Shown here: in pieces, positions 27,062-36,928 of the stretch
Layout: each line of letters starts with the position of its first letter
How positions within the stretch are numbered: the first letter of the stretch is position 1
NCBI GenBank assembly: GCA_035380045.1
Contig: DAOSWM010000013.1
Coordinates: 1 to 64,000 of the forward strand
DNA: 64,000 bases
Source of the DNA: DAOSWM01 sp035380045
GTDB lineage: Bacteria; Bacteroidota; Bacteroidia; Bacteroidales; Tenuifilaceae
Reading direction: 5' to 3'
The notes under the pieces: model-generated
Seen by the model: the letters and a program-made list of their open reading frames with translations, nothing else
Databases searched by the model: none
What the model was told of the DNA's origin: nothing
Made by a program: the position numbers and the translations under genes

Positions 27062-27520
27062 ATGAAGCTTGGCATGATGACCAAGGATGAATGTGTCGAT
27101 TTTGTTGAGTTCAACATTACCGGTGATAACGAGAACTATAACAAATGCGATCCGGAATCATTTTACTTGAACAGCAACGTATTCAATATATACGCAGGCT
27201 GCTTCGAGCGAAGCAACCATTTATTTGAGTTTATTGGTCAAACCAAATATAATAGTAGAAAGATTGTTCCGTTAAAAAACGAGTTAGAAGAAAACCATCA
27301 AAGCCTTACAAAAATTCAATCGTTAGGAGAATTTAAGGAATACGTAACTGGTATTTTTCTTGGGCGTGATTTACTAATCGATTTGGCAAAGGCCGATCCT
27401 AACTGGCAAACATGTTGGCGCTTCTATCAACGAAGGCTTACTGTAATAAATAGGGATCTGCTAAAAATTGTTGACCTCTGCATTAACGAAGAGCGGGTTT
27501 TGTGGGTAATTGGGTATTAA
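27062..27520 (+). CDS. Orphan protein of unknown function
   Basis: The 152-residue product has no signal peptide or membrane helix and is mixed in composition, with a Trp- and Arg-rich segment near the end (NWQTCWRFYQRRLTVINRDLLKIVD). I do not recognise any domain. Support for a real gene is a full consensus promoter 20 bp upstream, an ATG start, and protein-like composition. Its stop codon overlaps the end of the convergent pdxB gene by four bases. Confidence 0.7.
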   Translation: MKLGMMTKDECVDFVEFNITGDNENYNKCDPESFYLNSNVFNIYAGCFERSNHLFEFIGQTKYNSRKIVPLKNELEENHQSLTKIQSLGEFKEYVTGIFLGRDLLIDLAKADPNWQTCWRFYQRRLTVINRDLLKIVDLCINEERVLWVIGY

Positions 27521-28635
27521 TCATCGGTATAGGTATTAAACCCCAGCATGTGAAACAATTCTTGGTTTTCTGATTTTACACAAACTTTATAAGCACTGTT
27601 TTCCCTTCTGTATTTATAAGAATTCCTGAGCATTTCGAAATTCGATGGATTCTCTCTTAATGCCCAATCATCTGCAAATATATCGTACACTTCTTTAAGG
27701 ATTTTTTCTAAAATAATATATTTATTATCAGTATATATAGTTGTGTCTATGTAAAGATTATGTTCAAGTGAATCTATCTGTGGCAACCATTCCTCATTTA
27801 TTCCTAAATAGGTAAATAATGAATCGACCACCATTTTTGTTGCATTAATTTTACCTTCAAGGCTATAACCCGCTATATGTGGAGTTGCAATTGTTGCATT
27901 TTTAAGCAAATTGCCATTTATCTCAGGTTCATTTTCCCAAACATCAAGAATGTAGCTTATTTTTTTGTTTGCATTTGTTTGCATTAGTTCTGCTTCGTTA
28001 ACGATACCGCCTCGCGAAGTATTTATTATTAATGCATTAGACTTAACATTCTTAAAAAATAAGTTATCAGCTAAGTTGTAGGTTGGGTCAATCCCCGATT
28101 TACTAAAAGGGACATGAAACGATATAATATCGCTCTCTTTTGCTACTGTTTCAATGCTAACAAATTGAGAGCTCCCCTCTACCCTTTCCCTTGGAGGATC
28201 ATTAAGTAAAACCTTCATTCCAAGAGCGTTTCCAATATTGCAAACCAACTTCCCAATATTACCTACACCAACTACTCCAAGAGTAAGTTTACCAGATTGA
28301 TTGGATGTATAAATGTGTTCCACAATTGCAGCGAGAACATACTGCTGCACCGCAGCAGAGTTACAACCCGGAGCGCTAAATATTTTAATTCCTGTTGCTC
28401 TACAGTAATCTAAATCGATATGATCAGTACCGATAGTTGCTGTGGCTATTACGCTAACTTTTGAATCCTTTAGGAGCTCTTCGTTGCACCTTGTGCGGGT
28501 TCGAATAACAAGTAAATCAACATTCTTCACATCGTTGTTTTGAATATCCGAGCCTTTTTTGTACACTACCGAATTGACGAAAGGTTCAAATACGCCATTT
28601 ATAAAAGGAATGTCAATGTCAGCGAGAAGGTTCAT
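27517..28635 (-). CDS. pdxB: 4-phosphoerythronate dehydrogenase
   Basis: PdxB oxidises 4-phosphoerythronate in the DXP-dependent route to pyridoxal 5'-phosphate. The 372-residue protein is a D-2-hydroxyacid dehydrogenase: the N-terminal domain has IRTRTRCNEELL, then TIGTDHIDLDYC, SAPGCNSAAVQQYV, the NAD-binding GVVGVGNIGKLV, NTSRGGIV with the catalytic Arg region, and ATPHIAGYSLEGK with the catalytic His. The PdxB-specific GCNSAAV and the C-terminal dimerisation domain (about 280-372) separate it from SerA. It is 9 bp after the lipoprotein hydrolase gene, so they are probably co-transcribed. Confidence 0.94.
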   Translation of the reverse strand: MNLLADIDIPFINGVFEPFVNSVVYKKGSDIQNNDVKNVDLLVIRTRTRCNEELLKDSKVSVIATATIGTDHIDLDYCRATGIKIFSAPGCNSAAVQQYVLAAIVEHIYTSNQSGKLTLGVVGVGNIGKLVCNIGNALGMKVLLNDPPRERVEGSSQFVSIETVAKESDIISFHVPFSKSGIDPTYNLADNLFFKNVKSNALIINTSRGGIVNEAELMQTNANKKISYILDVWENEPEINGNLLKNATIATPHIAGYSLEGKINATKMVVDSLFTYLGINEEWLPQIDSLEHNLYIDTTIYTDNKYIILEKILKEVYDIFADDWALRENPSNFEMLRNSYKYRRENSAYKVCVKSENQELFHMLGFNTYTDD

Positions 28636-28644
28636 TTTAGAAAA

Positions 28645-29844
28645 TTACTCGTTTAAAAGATTGAAAAAGAACAGGAAAGTTCCTGTAAAGTAATCGGTTA
28701 CGGAAGTTTCGTGGTCGCCACCAATAATGGGAATTAGCTCAACATTAGTAGCACCATTGTTAACCATAGCCTCGTATGCAGTTGAAGAGTTAAAGTAAGG
28801 AACATAAACATCATTTGTTCCATGATACATTTGTAACGGTGAATATGGAATCCAGTTATAGCAATCATTATCAGCCAACGCAGCGTTTAGTTCAATATCG
28901 TTTCCAGCAGAAAAGTTTTGAATGAAATCTTCATTAAAAAGTAGATGAGGATTTTGCTCAATGTCTGAAAAAGGGCCATAGTTAGCAATAGTAGTAGCCC
29001 ATGGTTCATTGAAATAGTAGTTTAACGGACGCTTCAGGTTTGGGTAGATAGCGTTGTACACATCCAGAACCCATACAAAACTATTTATATGTTGCTGATT
29101 TTCTGTAGAATTAATTATGTAATTTGCAAACTCAGTTTTATTATAGGCTCCTGCTCCAACGGTTACACCTGTAATAATAAACTCATTGGAATGCTGCTCC
29201 TGTAAAAGTTTATATGTAGCCATTGTTGCAAATCCACCCTCTGAATAGCCTGATAAAAATAGTTGTTGGCTAGGTTGTTCAATTTTCTGAACTTTAAAAA
29301 ACTCGTATGTTGCTCTAATCATGTCGCGGCAGGAAGTAGCTAAAGATGCTCTATGCTCGTAGGGATGGGGAATACTTTTTGATTCTCCATAACCTATGTA
29401 ATCAGGAAGGGCAATAATAAATCCTGTTGATGCAAAAACCGTTGCAGCATCGGTGTAGAACGATTGGAAGTTTGATGGAGCACTACTCTCCTCAGTAATG
29501 GTTCCATGTTGGAAACTTAGCAAAGGCAGCGAATTTTGTGCGTCAGGAACCAATAAAGCGCCAGAGGCAACAATGGGGTCATTGTTATGAGATACAGTAA
29601 AGTAGGTAATTCTGTATACTTTTACATTGTATTGAACAAAAACGGAGGTTTCTGAGGGAAATATTCCCGTTTCAGAAATTGATGATACAATTTCTGTTGT
29701 TGATACCTCTTCAAATAGCTCATATTCATTAAGGTAAACTGGCTGGTAAGGGGTATCATCTATGGGATTTTTTTCACAAGCAGGAAATATTAATAGATTT
29801 GCTAATATCAATATAATTGTATAACGAGAGAGTTTATTTTTCAT
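28645..29844 (-). CDS. Secreted lipoprotein alpha/beta hydrolase
   Basis: The 399-residue protein has a lipoprotein signal with lipidated Cys23 (FPAC) followed by acidic residues. The body is an alpha/beta hydrolase like secretory lipases and large esterases: the nucleophile elbow is GYSEGG with Ser201, oxyanion region SFQHGT near 110-115, and a likely catalytic His in IGGDHETSV near the C-terminus. PDYIGYGES is another shared motif. Its substrate, an ester or peptide, cannot be told from sequence. It lies 47 bp after ung and 9 bp before pdxB. Confidence 0.85.
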   Translation of the reverse strand: MKNKLSRYTIILILANLLIFPACEKNPIDDTPYQPVYLNEYELFEEVSTTEIVSSISETGIFPSETSVFVQYNVKVYRITYFTVSHNNDPIVASGALLVPDAQNSLPLLSFQHGTITEESSAPSNFQSFYTDAATVFASTGFIIALPDYIGYGESKSIPHPYEHRASLATSCRDMIRATYEFFKVQKIEQPSQQLFLSGYSEGGFATMATYKLLQEQHSNEFIITGVTVGAGAYNKTEFANYIINSTENQQHINSFVWVLDVYNAIYPNLKRPLNYYFNEPWATTIANYGPFSDIEQNPHLLFNEDFIQNFSAGNDIELNAALADNDCYNWIPYSPLQMYHGTNDVYVPYFNSSTAYEAMVNNGATNVELIPIIGGDHETSVTDYFTGTFLFFFNLLNE

Positions 29845-29891
29845 AACAAGATTTTGTTAGTTAGCTAGTTAAGGTGAAGTATGATTGCATT

Positions 29892-30578
29892 CTAATCAAT
29901 TTGCCAATCGATTTCTTGTAATCCTTGCTGTTTTAAGTAACAATTAGTTTTAGAGAAATGTTTACAACCAAAGAAGCCCCGGTATACCGAAAGCGGTGAA
30001 GGATGTGGGGCTTTTAGAACATAATGCCTATTCTCGTTAATAATTTTTGTTTTTGCCTGAGCGTATGAACCCCAAAGCAAAAAAACAAGATTTTCTTTAT
30101 GCTCAGAAAGTGCTTTAATTGCAGCATCGGTAAAAGTTTCCCAGCCTTTATTCTGATGAGAACCCGCCTGATGAGCCCTTACTGTCAAAGTTGCATTAAG
30201 CAGTAAAACTCCTTGTTCTGCCCACTTCTGGAGATTTCCATGTTTTGGAATAGGAATACCCAAATCGCTGTTCAACTCCTTGAATATGTTTACCAACGAA
30301 GGGGGTTGCACCACTCCGTTGGGCACAGAGAAGCAAAGGCCATGTGCTTGACCTGATCCGTGGTATGGATCCTGCCCGAGAATTACAACCTTTACATTGG
30401 TGAAGGGTGTGAAATTAAATGCGTTAAAAATATGACCTCCAGGAGGAAAAATTTTATAATTCTTTTTCTCCTCAATTAAAAACTGCTTTAAGAGAACAAA
30501 ATATTCTTGTTTAAACTCATTGAGAAGTTGCTGTTTCCACGATTCTTCAATAATAGGGTCAATAGTAGAGGTTCCCAT
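29892..30578 (-). CDS. ung: Uracil-DNA glycosylase, family 1
   Basis: Ung removes uracil from DNA to start base excision repair. All five family 1 motifs are seen: water-activating GQDPYHG with Asp70, the FSVPNGVVQPPSL segment, LLLNATLTVRAHQAGSH, LLWGSYAQ, and the leucine-loop HPSPLSVYRGFFGCKHFSKTN with His192. The length of 228 is normal. It lies 22 bp after the TPR-SpoIIE gene and 47 bp before the hydrolase gene. Confidence 0.97.
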   Translation of the reverse strand: MGTSTIDPIIEESWKQQLLNEFKQEYFVLLKQFLIEEKKNYKIFPPGGHIFNAFNFTPFTNVKVVILGQDPYHGSGQAHGLCFSVPNGVVQPPSLVNIFKELNSDLGIPIPKHGNLQKWAEQGVLLLNATLTVRAHQAGSHQNKGWETFTDAAIKALSEHKENLVFLLWGSYAQAKTKIINENRHYVLKAPHPSPLSVYRGFFGCKHFSKTNCYLKQQGLQEIDWQID

Positions 30579-30600
30579 TTAAACTAAAACTTTAAAAACG

Positions 30601-33114
30601 CTATATTTTTATTCCAATAACAGTAATATCATCAATCTGATCGTTTGCGCCTACCCACCTAAAAAAGGCATCCTCAAGAATGTTTTTTTGTTCATCCATT
30701 GGTTTATGCGAATTGCTTATTAAAAGTTGCTTAAAGTTCTCTTTCCCATACTTTTCCCGGAAGTTCTCACCACCAATTTGATCTCGAAATCCATCGGAGA
30801 ATAGATAGATTTGATCGTTAGGCTCAACTTCAATTTTCATGGAATTAAATGGTTTCATATTAAAATGGTAAGATATAGACATCCTATCGCCTTTGTACTC
30901 AGAAAAACTAGACTTGGTTTTTATTTTTTCATGTTTAATTAACCATAAAGGGTGGTTAGCGCCAGCAAATTGTATGAAGGAGTCCCCTTTTTTGTAGGTA
31001 AAAAGTGACATGTCCATACCGTCTTGGTGCTCACCAATTTTTCCACTTTGCTTAAATGATTCAATTACAAGCAAACGTAGATTATCAAGAATATCTGCAG
31101 GATCAGTTATTTCTCGAACCATTAGCTCAGTTAAAGCAGAAATTCCAAGCATACTCATAAAACCACCGGGAACCCCGTGTCCTGTACAATCGGAGAGCAC
31201 CACAAAAATGGTATCGTTTTTAGTATATGCCCAGTAAAAGTCGCCGCTTACAACATCTTTGGGGAAATACATAATGAAATGATCGGAGAAGAAGTGTTCA
31301 AATATGGTTGAATCAGGCATTAATGCATCCTGAATGCTTGATGCATAATCGATACTATCGGTTAGTAACCAGTTGAACTTTTCGAGTTGGTCGCTCTTCT
31401 CTTTCATTATTTCTTTTTGGTGTTCTAGCTCATTGCGTTGCGATTCAATCTCTTCTTTTTGAGCAAGAATCTCTTCGTTTTTTTGATGGATCTCAGCGTA
31501 TTGAATTTTTAAATCTTTATTTGATTTTCGTTTTGCCCTAAACTGAATGTATAGCATGAAAAGAATGAACGTAAGGAATGAAAGAACTCCAAGTGATATG
31601 TATGAATGAATTCGTTGCCAGGTAATTGTGCTTTCTGCTTTGGTTAACTCAATTTCCTTTAGGGCTTTTTCCTTTTCAAGTTCATTTATCTCCCTTTGCT
31701 TCTGTTCAAGTTGGTATAGAGTCTCCATATCGGAGAATTTCTGGGTAATATCCTTTGAATTGATGCTATCATATAGTAAAAAAAACTCCTCATGATGCTG
31801 TAGGGATTTTTCATATTGCTGTTGGGATTTATACAACTTGCTGAGAGTTTTGTGAATATCTCTTTTTTGGAGTAATAAATCGTATTCGTTGGCTATGCTG
31901 AGAGCTTGATTTGCATATTCAAGACCTTTTATGAAGTTACCTTTCATGTAGTATGCTAGAGAAATACTATGCTTACACTTAGCTATTTGTAGATAAACGC
32001 CAATGCTTTCAGCGAACTTCTCAGCTCGTTGAAAAAAACGAAGTGCAGAATCGTAACTTTTTCGTTCGTAATACACTTGTCCAAGCTCCTGGTAAACACC
32101 AGATAGGCCAATTTTATCGCCAATTTCTTCAAAAATATCCTTTGATTCTGAAAGAAAAAATAGCGCTGAATCTAAGTATCCCTGTTTAGTATAGCATACT
32201 CCCAAGTCCAAAAAACTGTTGGCTAAACCATTCCTATCTTTCACTTCTATATAAGCGTTCTTGGCATAAACATAATTTTGCATCGCTTTAGGCCAATTGC
32301 TGCTGTTTGAGTAAACATCACCAATATTGAGATATGTTGCTGCCAGCGAGGATAAAATGTTAAACTTTTTGAATATTTCTGCCGCTTTAAAGAAATTATG
32401 CAGGGACAAATCGTAAACGCCAATTTCTTTTGCAACAACAGCAATATTTACCATGACATTAGCTATGCTGATGCTATCTCCGTTTTGCTCAAAAAAATCG
32501 AGAGCTTTTTGATGATATATAATTGATTGGGAGTAATTTGCCTGTTGTCTGTAGAGTAAGCCTAGATTGTTATACATTTTTGCCAATCCATCTTCAGCTT
32601 TGAGCTGCTCCTGTATTTCAAGTGCATTGGTATAGTAGTTAATTGCAGCCTTTAAATCGCCTCTAGTGTATGCAATTCTACCCAATATGCTATATGAAAC
32701 AGAAAGACCATGTAACGAGTTTCTGACTAGATTTTTACTAGAATAATTTTCTTTCAGAAATGAAAAGATTGTGACGCTTGAATCGATTTGCGCTTCTGCA
32801 AAATCAAGTTCCTTGCTTTGGGTAGCATATGAAATTGCAATGGAAGCATGCGCTACTCCTTTGTAATAAATTAGTAATGTGTCGTTTGGGTTTTCAAAAG
32901 AAGCTTGTTTTGTAACTTCGTATAGTTTATTAAGATAGAATAAGGTTGAGTCGTGGTTTTTGAATTTCTGCGAAAGTTCAAACAGAGTTCTCGATTTTAG
33001 GGTATCTGAATCGGCGTTTCGAAGAATAATTTTTAAAGAATCGATGCTTGAATTACAATTTGAAATAATTGCAATAAAAAGCAACGCACACAGAAATATA
33101 AACTTCTTAAGCAT
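30601..33114 (-). CDS. TPR-transmembrane-SpoIIE PP2C phosphatase
   Basis: The 837-residue protein has an N-terminal signal (possible lipobox ISNC, imperfect), then about ten TPR repeats (30-440) that should be periplasmic, a single membrane helix (about 500-522), a coiled coil (530-590), and a C-terminal SpoIIE/RsbU serine phosphatase domain. The phosphatase has DFYWAYTKNDTIFVVLSDCTGHGVPGG with the metal-binding Asp residues and a late DDITVIGIKI. This layout is common in Bacteroidota and suggests an outside signal controls a cytoplasmic phosphatase, perhaps of a partner-switch anti-sigma system. No partner gene is adjacent. Confidence 0.92.
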   Translation of the reverse strand: MLKKFIFLCALLFIAIISNCNSSIDSLKIILRNADSDTLKSRTLFELSQKFKNHDSTLFYLNKLYEVTKQASFENPNDTLLIYYKGVAHASIAISYATQSKELDFAEAQIDSSVTIFSFLKENYSSKNLVRNSLHGLSVSYSILGRIAYTRGDLKAAINYYTNALEIQEQLKAEDGLAKMYNNLGLLYRQQANYSQSIIYHQKALDFFEQNGDSISIANVMVNIAVVAKEIGVYDLSLHNFFKAAEIFKKFNILSSLAATYLNIGDVYSNSSNWPKAMQNYVYAKNAYIEVKDRNGLANSFLDLGVCYTKQGYLDSALFFLSESKDIFEEIGDKIGLSGVYQELGQVYYERKSYDSALRFFQRAEKFAESIGVYLQIAKCKHSISLAYYMKGNFIKGLEYANQALSIANEYDLLLQKRDIHKTLSKLYKSQQQYEKSLQHHEEFFLLYDSINSKDITQKFSDMETLYQLEQKQREINELEKEKALKEIELTKAESTITWQRIHSYISLGVLSFLTFILFMLYIQFRAKRKSNKDLKIQYAEIHQKNEEILAQKEEIESQRNELEHQKEIMKEKSDQLEKFNWLLTDSIDYASSIQDALMPDSTIFEHFFSDHFIMYFPKDVVSGDFYWAYTKNDTIFVVLSDCTGHGVPGGFMSMLGISALTELMVREITDPADILDNLRLLVIESFKQSGKIGEHQDGMDMSLFTYKKGDSFIQFAGANHPLWLIKHEKIKTKSSFSEYKGDRMSISYHFNMKPFNSMKIEVEPNDQIYLFSDGFRDQIGGENFREKYGKENFKQLLISNSHKPMDEQKNILEDAFFRWVGANDQIDDITVIGIKI

Positions 33115-33218
33115 TTCAGCCTCAATAAAAATAGTTCGATTAAAGTTAATAATTTTTAATGTTTTTTCAATTTTTTAATTGAAAACAACCATTTACTCGA
33201 ATTACAAGAAAACCGAGT

Positions 33219-34799
33219 TTAAAATTCAGAGGTAAAGAAGAACGATATTTCAGGGAACTTTTCCTGTGCCATCTGAAGGGCATAGGGTGAATCGGCTAAG
33301 AAAACTTCTCTTCCCCATTTGTCGGATGCGAGATTACTATACTTCCGTTTTCGGAATTCTTCTATTTGTTCCTTGTTACTACTTTTTATCCAGCAAGCTT
33401 TATAAAGATTTATTGGCTCGTACCTACACAACGCACCGTACTCATGCTCAAGCCTATACTGAATAACATCGAACTGAAGTGCACCAACTGTTCCGATTAT
33501 TTTTCGACCGTTCGATTTTGAGATAAAAAGCTGCGCAACTCCCTCGTCCATTAGCTGGTCGATTCCCTTTGCCAGCTGCTTGTACTTCATCGGGTCGGCA
33601 TTTTCAATGTAACGGAAGAGTTCGGGTGAGAAGCTGGGAATTCCTTTAAACTGTAGAGTTTCACCTTCGGTGAGGGTATCGCCAATTTTAAAGTTTCCGG
33701 TATCGTGTAAACCAACAATATCGCCGGGATAGGCAGCATCAACAATCGACTTTTTATCGGCCATAAAAGCGGTTGGACTAGAGAATTTAATCTTTTTTCC
33801 GGTACCAACATGTAGGTATGGTTTATTTCGCTCAAAGGTTCCTGAGCATATTTTAAGGAAGGCTATCCTATCGCGATGGTTAGGATCCATGTTTGCATGA
33901 ATTTTAAAAATAAACCCTGTAAGCTGCTCTTCGAAAGGTGATACATCGCGACTTTCAGTTTGGCTGGGCTTTGGATGAGGTGCTATTTCAATAAAACAAT
34001 CGAGTAACTCTTTAACACCAAAGTTGTTAAGTGCACTTCCAAAGAAAACCGGAGCAACCTCTCCTGCCAAGTAGTTTTGTATGTCGAATTGTGGGTAAAC
34101 TCCTTGAATCAGTTCAAGATCATCGCGAAGCGGTTTGGCGAAATTGCCCACGTATTTATCAATTTCAGGCGACTGAACATTGGAAATTTCAACCACATCC
34201 TGGCTTACGGTTTGCTTGTCGTCCGAGAAGAAAAGGTTGAGCTTCTGCTCAAACATATTGTAAACACCCTTAAAGGTTGGTCCCATACTTATTGGCCAGC
34301 TTAGCGGATGAACCTTAATATTAAGCTCCTTCTCAATTTCATCGAGCAAATCGAACGGATCCTTGCCCATCCTGTCCAACTTGTTAATAAATACAATAAC
34401 CGGAGTGTTACGCATGCGGCAAACATTCATTAGCTTACGTGTTTGCGCTTCAACCCCCTTTGCGCAGTCAATTACAATTATTACGCTATCAACAGCGGAA
34501 AGAGTCCGGTAGGTATCTTCGGCAAAATCTTCGTGTCCTGGAGTATCGAGAATATTTATTTTTAAACCTCGGTAATCAAATCCCATAACCGATGTGGCAA
34601 CCGAAATTCCACGCTGTCGTTCAATCTCCATAAAGTCGGAGGTTGCTCCCTTTTTTATTTTGTTACTTTTAACAGCGCCCGCAACATGAATTGCACCACC
34701 AAAAAGCAGCAACTTTTCGGTAAGGGTTGTTTTTCCAGCATCGGGATGGCTAATAATGGCGAAGGTTCGCCTGCGTTTTATTTCTATGTCAAGTACCAT
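33219..34799 (-). CDS. prfC: Peptide chain release factor 3
   Basis: RF3 is the GTPase that recycles RF1 and RF2 from the ribosome. G1 is SHPDAGKTT (residues 17-25), followed by DFMEIERQRGISVATSV, G3 DTPGHEDF, and G4 NKLDR. The length of 526 and the C-terminal RF3-specific domain (VGTVGALQFDVIQYRLEHEYG) separate it from EF-G. It lies 53 bp after the molybdopterin oxidoreductase gene. The gap of 104 bp to the SpoIIE gene downstream may hold a separate promoter. Confidence 0.97.
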   Translation of the reverse strand: MVLDIEIKRRRTFAIISHPDAGKTTLTEKLLLFGGAIHVAGAVKSNKIKKGATSDFMEIERQRGISVATSVMGFDYRGLKINILDTPGHEDFAEDTYRTLSAVDSVIIVIDCAKGVEAQTRKLMNVCRMRNTPVIVFINKLDRMGKDPFDLLDEIEKELNIKVHPLSWPISMGPTFKGVYNMFEQKLNLFFSDDKQTVSQDVVEISNVQSPEIDKYVGNFAKPLRDDLELIQGVYPQFDIQNYLAGEVAPVFFGSALNNFGVKELLDCFIEIAPHPKPSQTESRDVSPFEEQLTGFIFKIHANMDPNHRDRIAFLKICSGTFERNKPYLHVGTGKKIKFSSPTAFMADKKSIVDAAYPGDIVGLHDTGNFKIGDTLTEGETLQFKGIPSFSPELFRYIENADPMKYKQLAKGIDQLMDEGVAQLFISKSNGRKIIGTVGALQFDVIQYRLEHEYGALCRYEPINLYKACWIKSSNKEQIEEFRKRKYSNLASDKWGREVFLADSPYALQMAQEKFPEISFFFTSEF

Positions 34800-34852
34800 T
34801 TACTGCTCATTTTTCGGAGCGCAAAGGTAGCTATTTTGCAGAATTTTGTGAA

Positions 34853-36904
34853 CTATATTTTTGATACTTCAACCATGTTATCGTGAAAAGCTGAGCCATG
34901 TCCCATATCGGTTTCTCTTCCCTTCGACAATGAGTTGAGAGAGCATCCCTCGGCTCCCCACCATCCGTTATGAATTACCACACAACCTGTTCGTAACGAG
35001 TAGGTTGTTATAGCCTTCACTTCAACGCTTCCTCTATTATTGAAAACCTTAACCCTATCGCCATTCTTTATTCTACGAACTTTTGCATCGGAAACGTTAA
35101 TTTCAACGAAAGGCTCTGGGTTGAGCATTTTAATAACAGCTAGATTGTTAAACTGTGAGTGAATACGGTTTTTAGTATTTGGAGACATTAAATACAAGGG
35201 GAAATTGCCGTTGGAGTTACTGTTTACGTTGCTTTCAGCTAATTCATCGTACGATGGTAAAGAATTTACACCCCACAATTTGTTTGCTTGATGTGAAACC
35301 AGCTCAATTTTTCCGCTTGGGGTTGAAAATATAAAATCGGAGAATGCAATTTCCTGCAGGCCAGGTGCAAGAATTGGCCCCTTCTTCAGTTCATCGAATG
35401 AAAGCTCTGGAAAACGATTTAACTTTGAAACCAGGAAGCTATTTACGCTTTCGTCGCCGGGAGGGATTAAAACCTTTTCAACCTCCTCCTTTGAATACCC
35501 AAGTTTTAGTGCTAAATGGTAGTATATTTCGTTTTCAGGCAAAACTTCGCCCGCAGGTTCAACAACTTTTTGCTTAAGTTGAACGTATGGGTTCCAGTAT
35601 GAACCAATTATGTCGCTTTGCTCGAACATATTCTTAGCAGGGAGAACAATATCAGCCTCAAGGGCTGTATCGGTGAAGAATTGTTCTACTACAACCCGAA
35701 AGTCGAGCTTTCGGAATGCTTTTAGAACAGTATTTGTATCAGGATTTTGTGTAACAGGATTTCCGCGTTCAACCCAAATCATTTTAAGGGGCGGATTACT
35801 TGTACTTAGCATCACCTCTCCTAGTTGAGCAGTTGGAATTGACCGACGAACTATTCCATCGGGTTTATCAGGAGGATAGTAACATAAAGGTTCAAGCACA
35901 TCATCGAAAACGTAGCTTTGAAGGTTGGCGTAGTGCCAGCAAGCACCAGATTTTCCTATATTTCCAGTTAGTACCGAAAGGGCTAGCAAGCATCTAACTG
36001 TTTGACCGCCATTCGTGTATCGCTGCATACCATAACCTGGAATTAGGGTCATGGGTTTTACATTACCAATTGTCCAGGCCAACTTGTAAATAATATCTTC
36101 TGAAACTCCGGTAATTTTCGATGCCCAAAGCGAATTGTATTTACTCACATGGTTCTTAAACTCATTGAATCCTATAACATGCTGATTTATAAAATCCCTA
36201 TCAATCCAATCGTTAAGAATGAGCAGGTTGGCAATGGCCAAAGCAAGAGCAGCATCGGTTCCAGGAATGGGTTGGGCAAGCAACGACGCCCTCTGGGAGG
36301 AATCAGTTCTTCGAGGATCGATAACAATTAACTTACTTCCGTTATCGATAGCTTTTCCTAAGGGAATCATCTCCTGAATATTATTTTCAGCCGGATTTTT
36401 TCCCCACAGAATAATTAGCTTTGCGTTTTCGAGATCCCAGGGAACGTTATGCTTGTTTTCGCCAAGGGTAAGGCGGGTTGCTTCTAAACCAGCCGGCCAG
36501 CATAGATTCCCGTAAACAGTTGTTGCTCCACCGTAAATTTCACGCCAAAATTTTCCGCTTAACTCATTAATAAGCCCAGACATGCCGCTGGCGGCATAAA
36601 ATAGTACGCTTTGCTGTCCGTAATGGTCGCGGTAATGTTTCAGCCTTCCAACAATTGTATCGAATGCTTGATCCCAAGAAATTCTGGCAAAAGTACCATC
36701 CTTTTGTTTTTTATAGGGATACAGAATTCGTTTAGGTGAGTTTGCGCGTTCAATGTAACTTAAACCTTTAAGACAGATTCCTTCGGGTGTTGCCTTGTTT
36801 TCGGGATGTGGTTCAACATTAACAACCTTTCCGTCGTTTACAAAAACTTTGAAAGTACATGTACTGTAGCAATTTCGCGGACAAGCAGTTGTGTATACTT
36901 GCAT
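34853..36904 (-). CDS. Molybdopterin oxidoreductase, DMSO reductase family
   Basis: The 683-residue protein starts directly with a [4Fe-4S] motif, Cys8, Cys12, Cys16 and Cys44 (ACPRNCYSTC...EGIC), then the molybdopterin domains and a C-terminal dinucleotide-binding domain (NRIHSQFNNL, GDRVKVFNNRGSVEVKA). There is no Tat or Sec signal, so it is cytoplasmic. Cys135 in GNLCWPAG stands about where the metal-ligand residue of this family falls, which would suggest a Cys ligand; this is inference. The electron-transfer subunits that usually accompany catalytic subunits (Fe-S and membrane anchor) are not beside it. The substrate is unknown. It lies 24 bp after the coiled-coil gene and 53 bp before prfC. 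Confidence 0.9.
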   Translation of the reverse strand: MQVYTTACPRNCYSTCTFKVFVNDGKVVNVEPHPENKATPEGICLKGLSYIERANSPKRILYPYKKQKDGTFARISWDQAFDTIVGRLKHYRDHYGQQSVLFYAASGMSGLINELSGKFWREIYGGATTVYGNLCWPAGLEATRLTLGENKHNVPWDLENAKLIILWGKNPAENNIQEMIPLGKAIDNGSKLIVIDPRRTDSSQRASLLAQPIPGTDAALALAIANLLILNDWIDRDFINQHVIGFNEFKNHVSKYNSLWASKITGVSEDIIYKLAWTIGNVKPMTLIPGYGMQRYTNGGQTVRCLLALSVLTGNIGKSGACWHYANLQSYVFDDVLEPLCYYPPDKPDGIVRRSIPTAQLGEVMLSTSNPPLKMIWVERGNPVTQNPDTNTVLKAFRKLDFRVVVEQFFTDTALEADIVLPAKNMFEQSDIIGSYWNPYVQLKQKVVEPAGEVLPENEIYYHLALKLGYSKEEVEKVLIPPGDESVNSFLVSKLNRFPELSFDELKKGPILAPGLQEIAFSDFIFSTPSGKIELVSHQANKLWGVNSLPSYDELAESNVNSNSNGNFPLYLMSPNTKNRIHSQFNNLAVIKMLNPEPFVEINVSDAKVRRIKNGDRVKVFNNRGSVEVKAITTYSLRTGCVVIHNGWWGAEGCSLNSLSKGRETDMGHGSAFHDNMVEVSKI

Positions 36905-36928
36905 TATTCAAAAAAATGAAGGTAAGAA

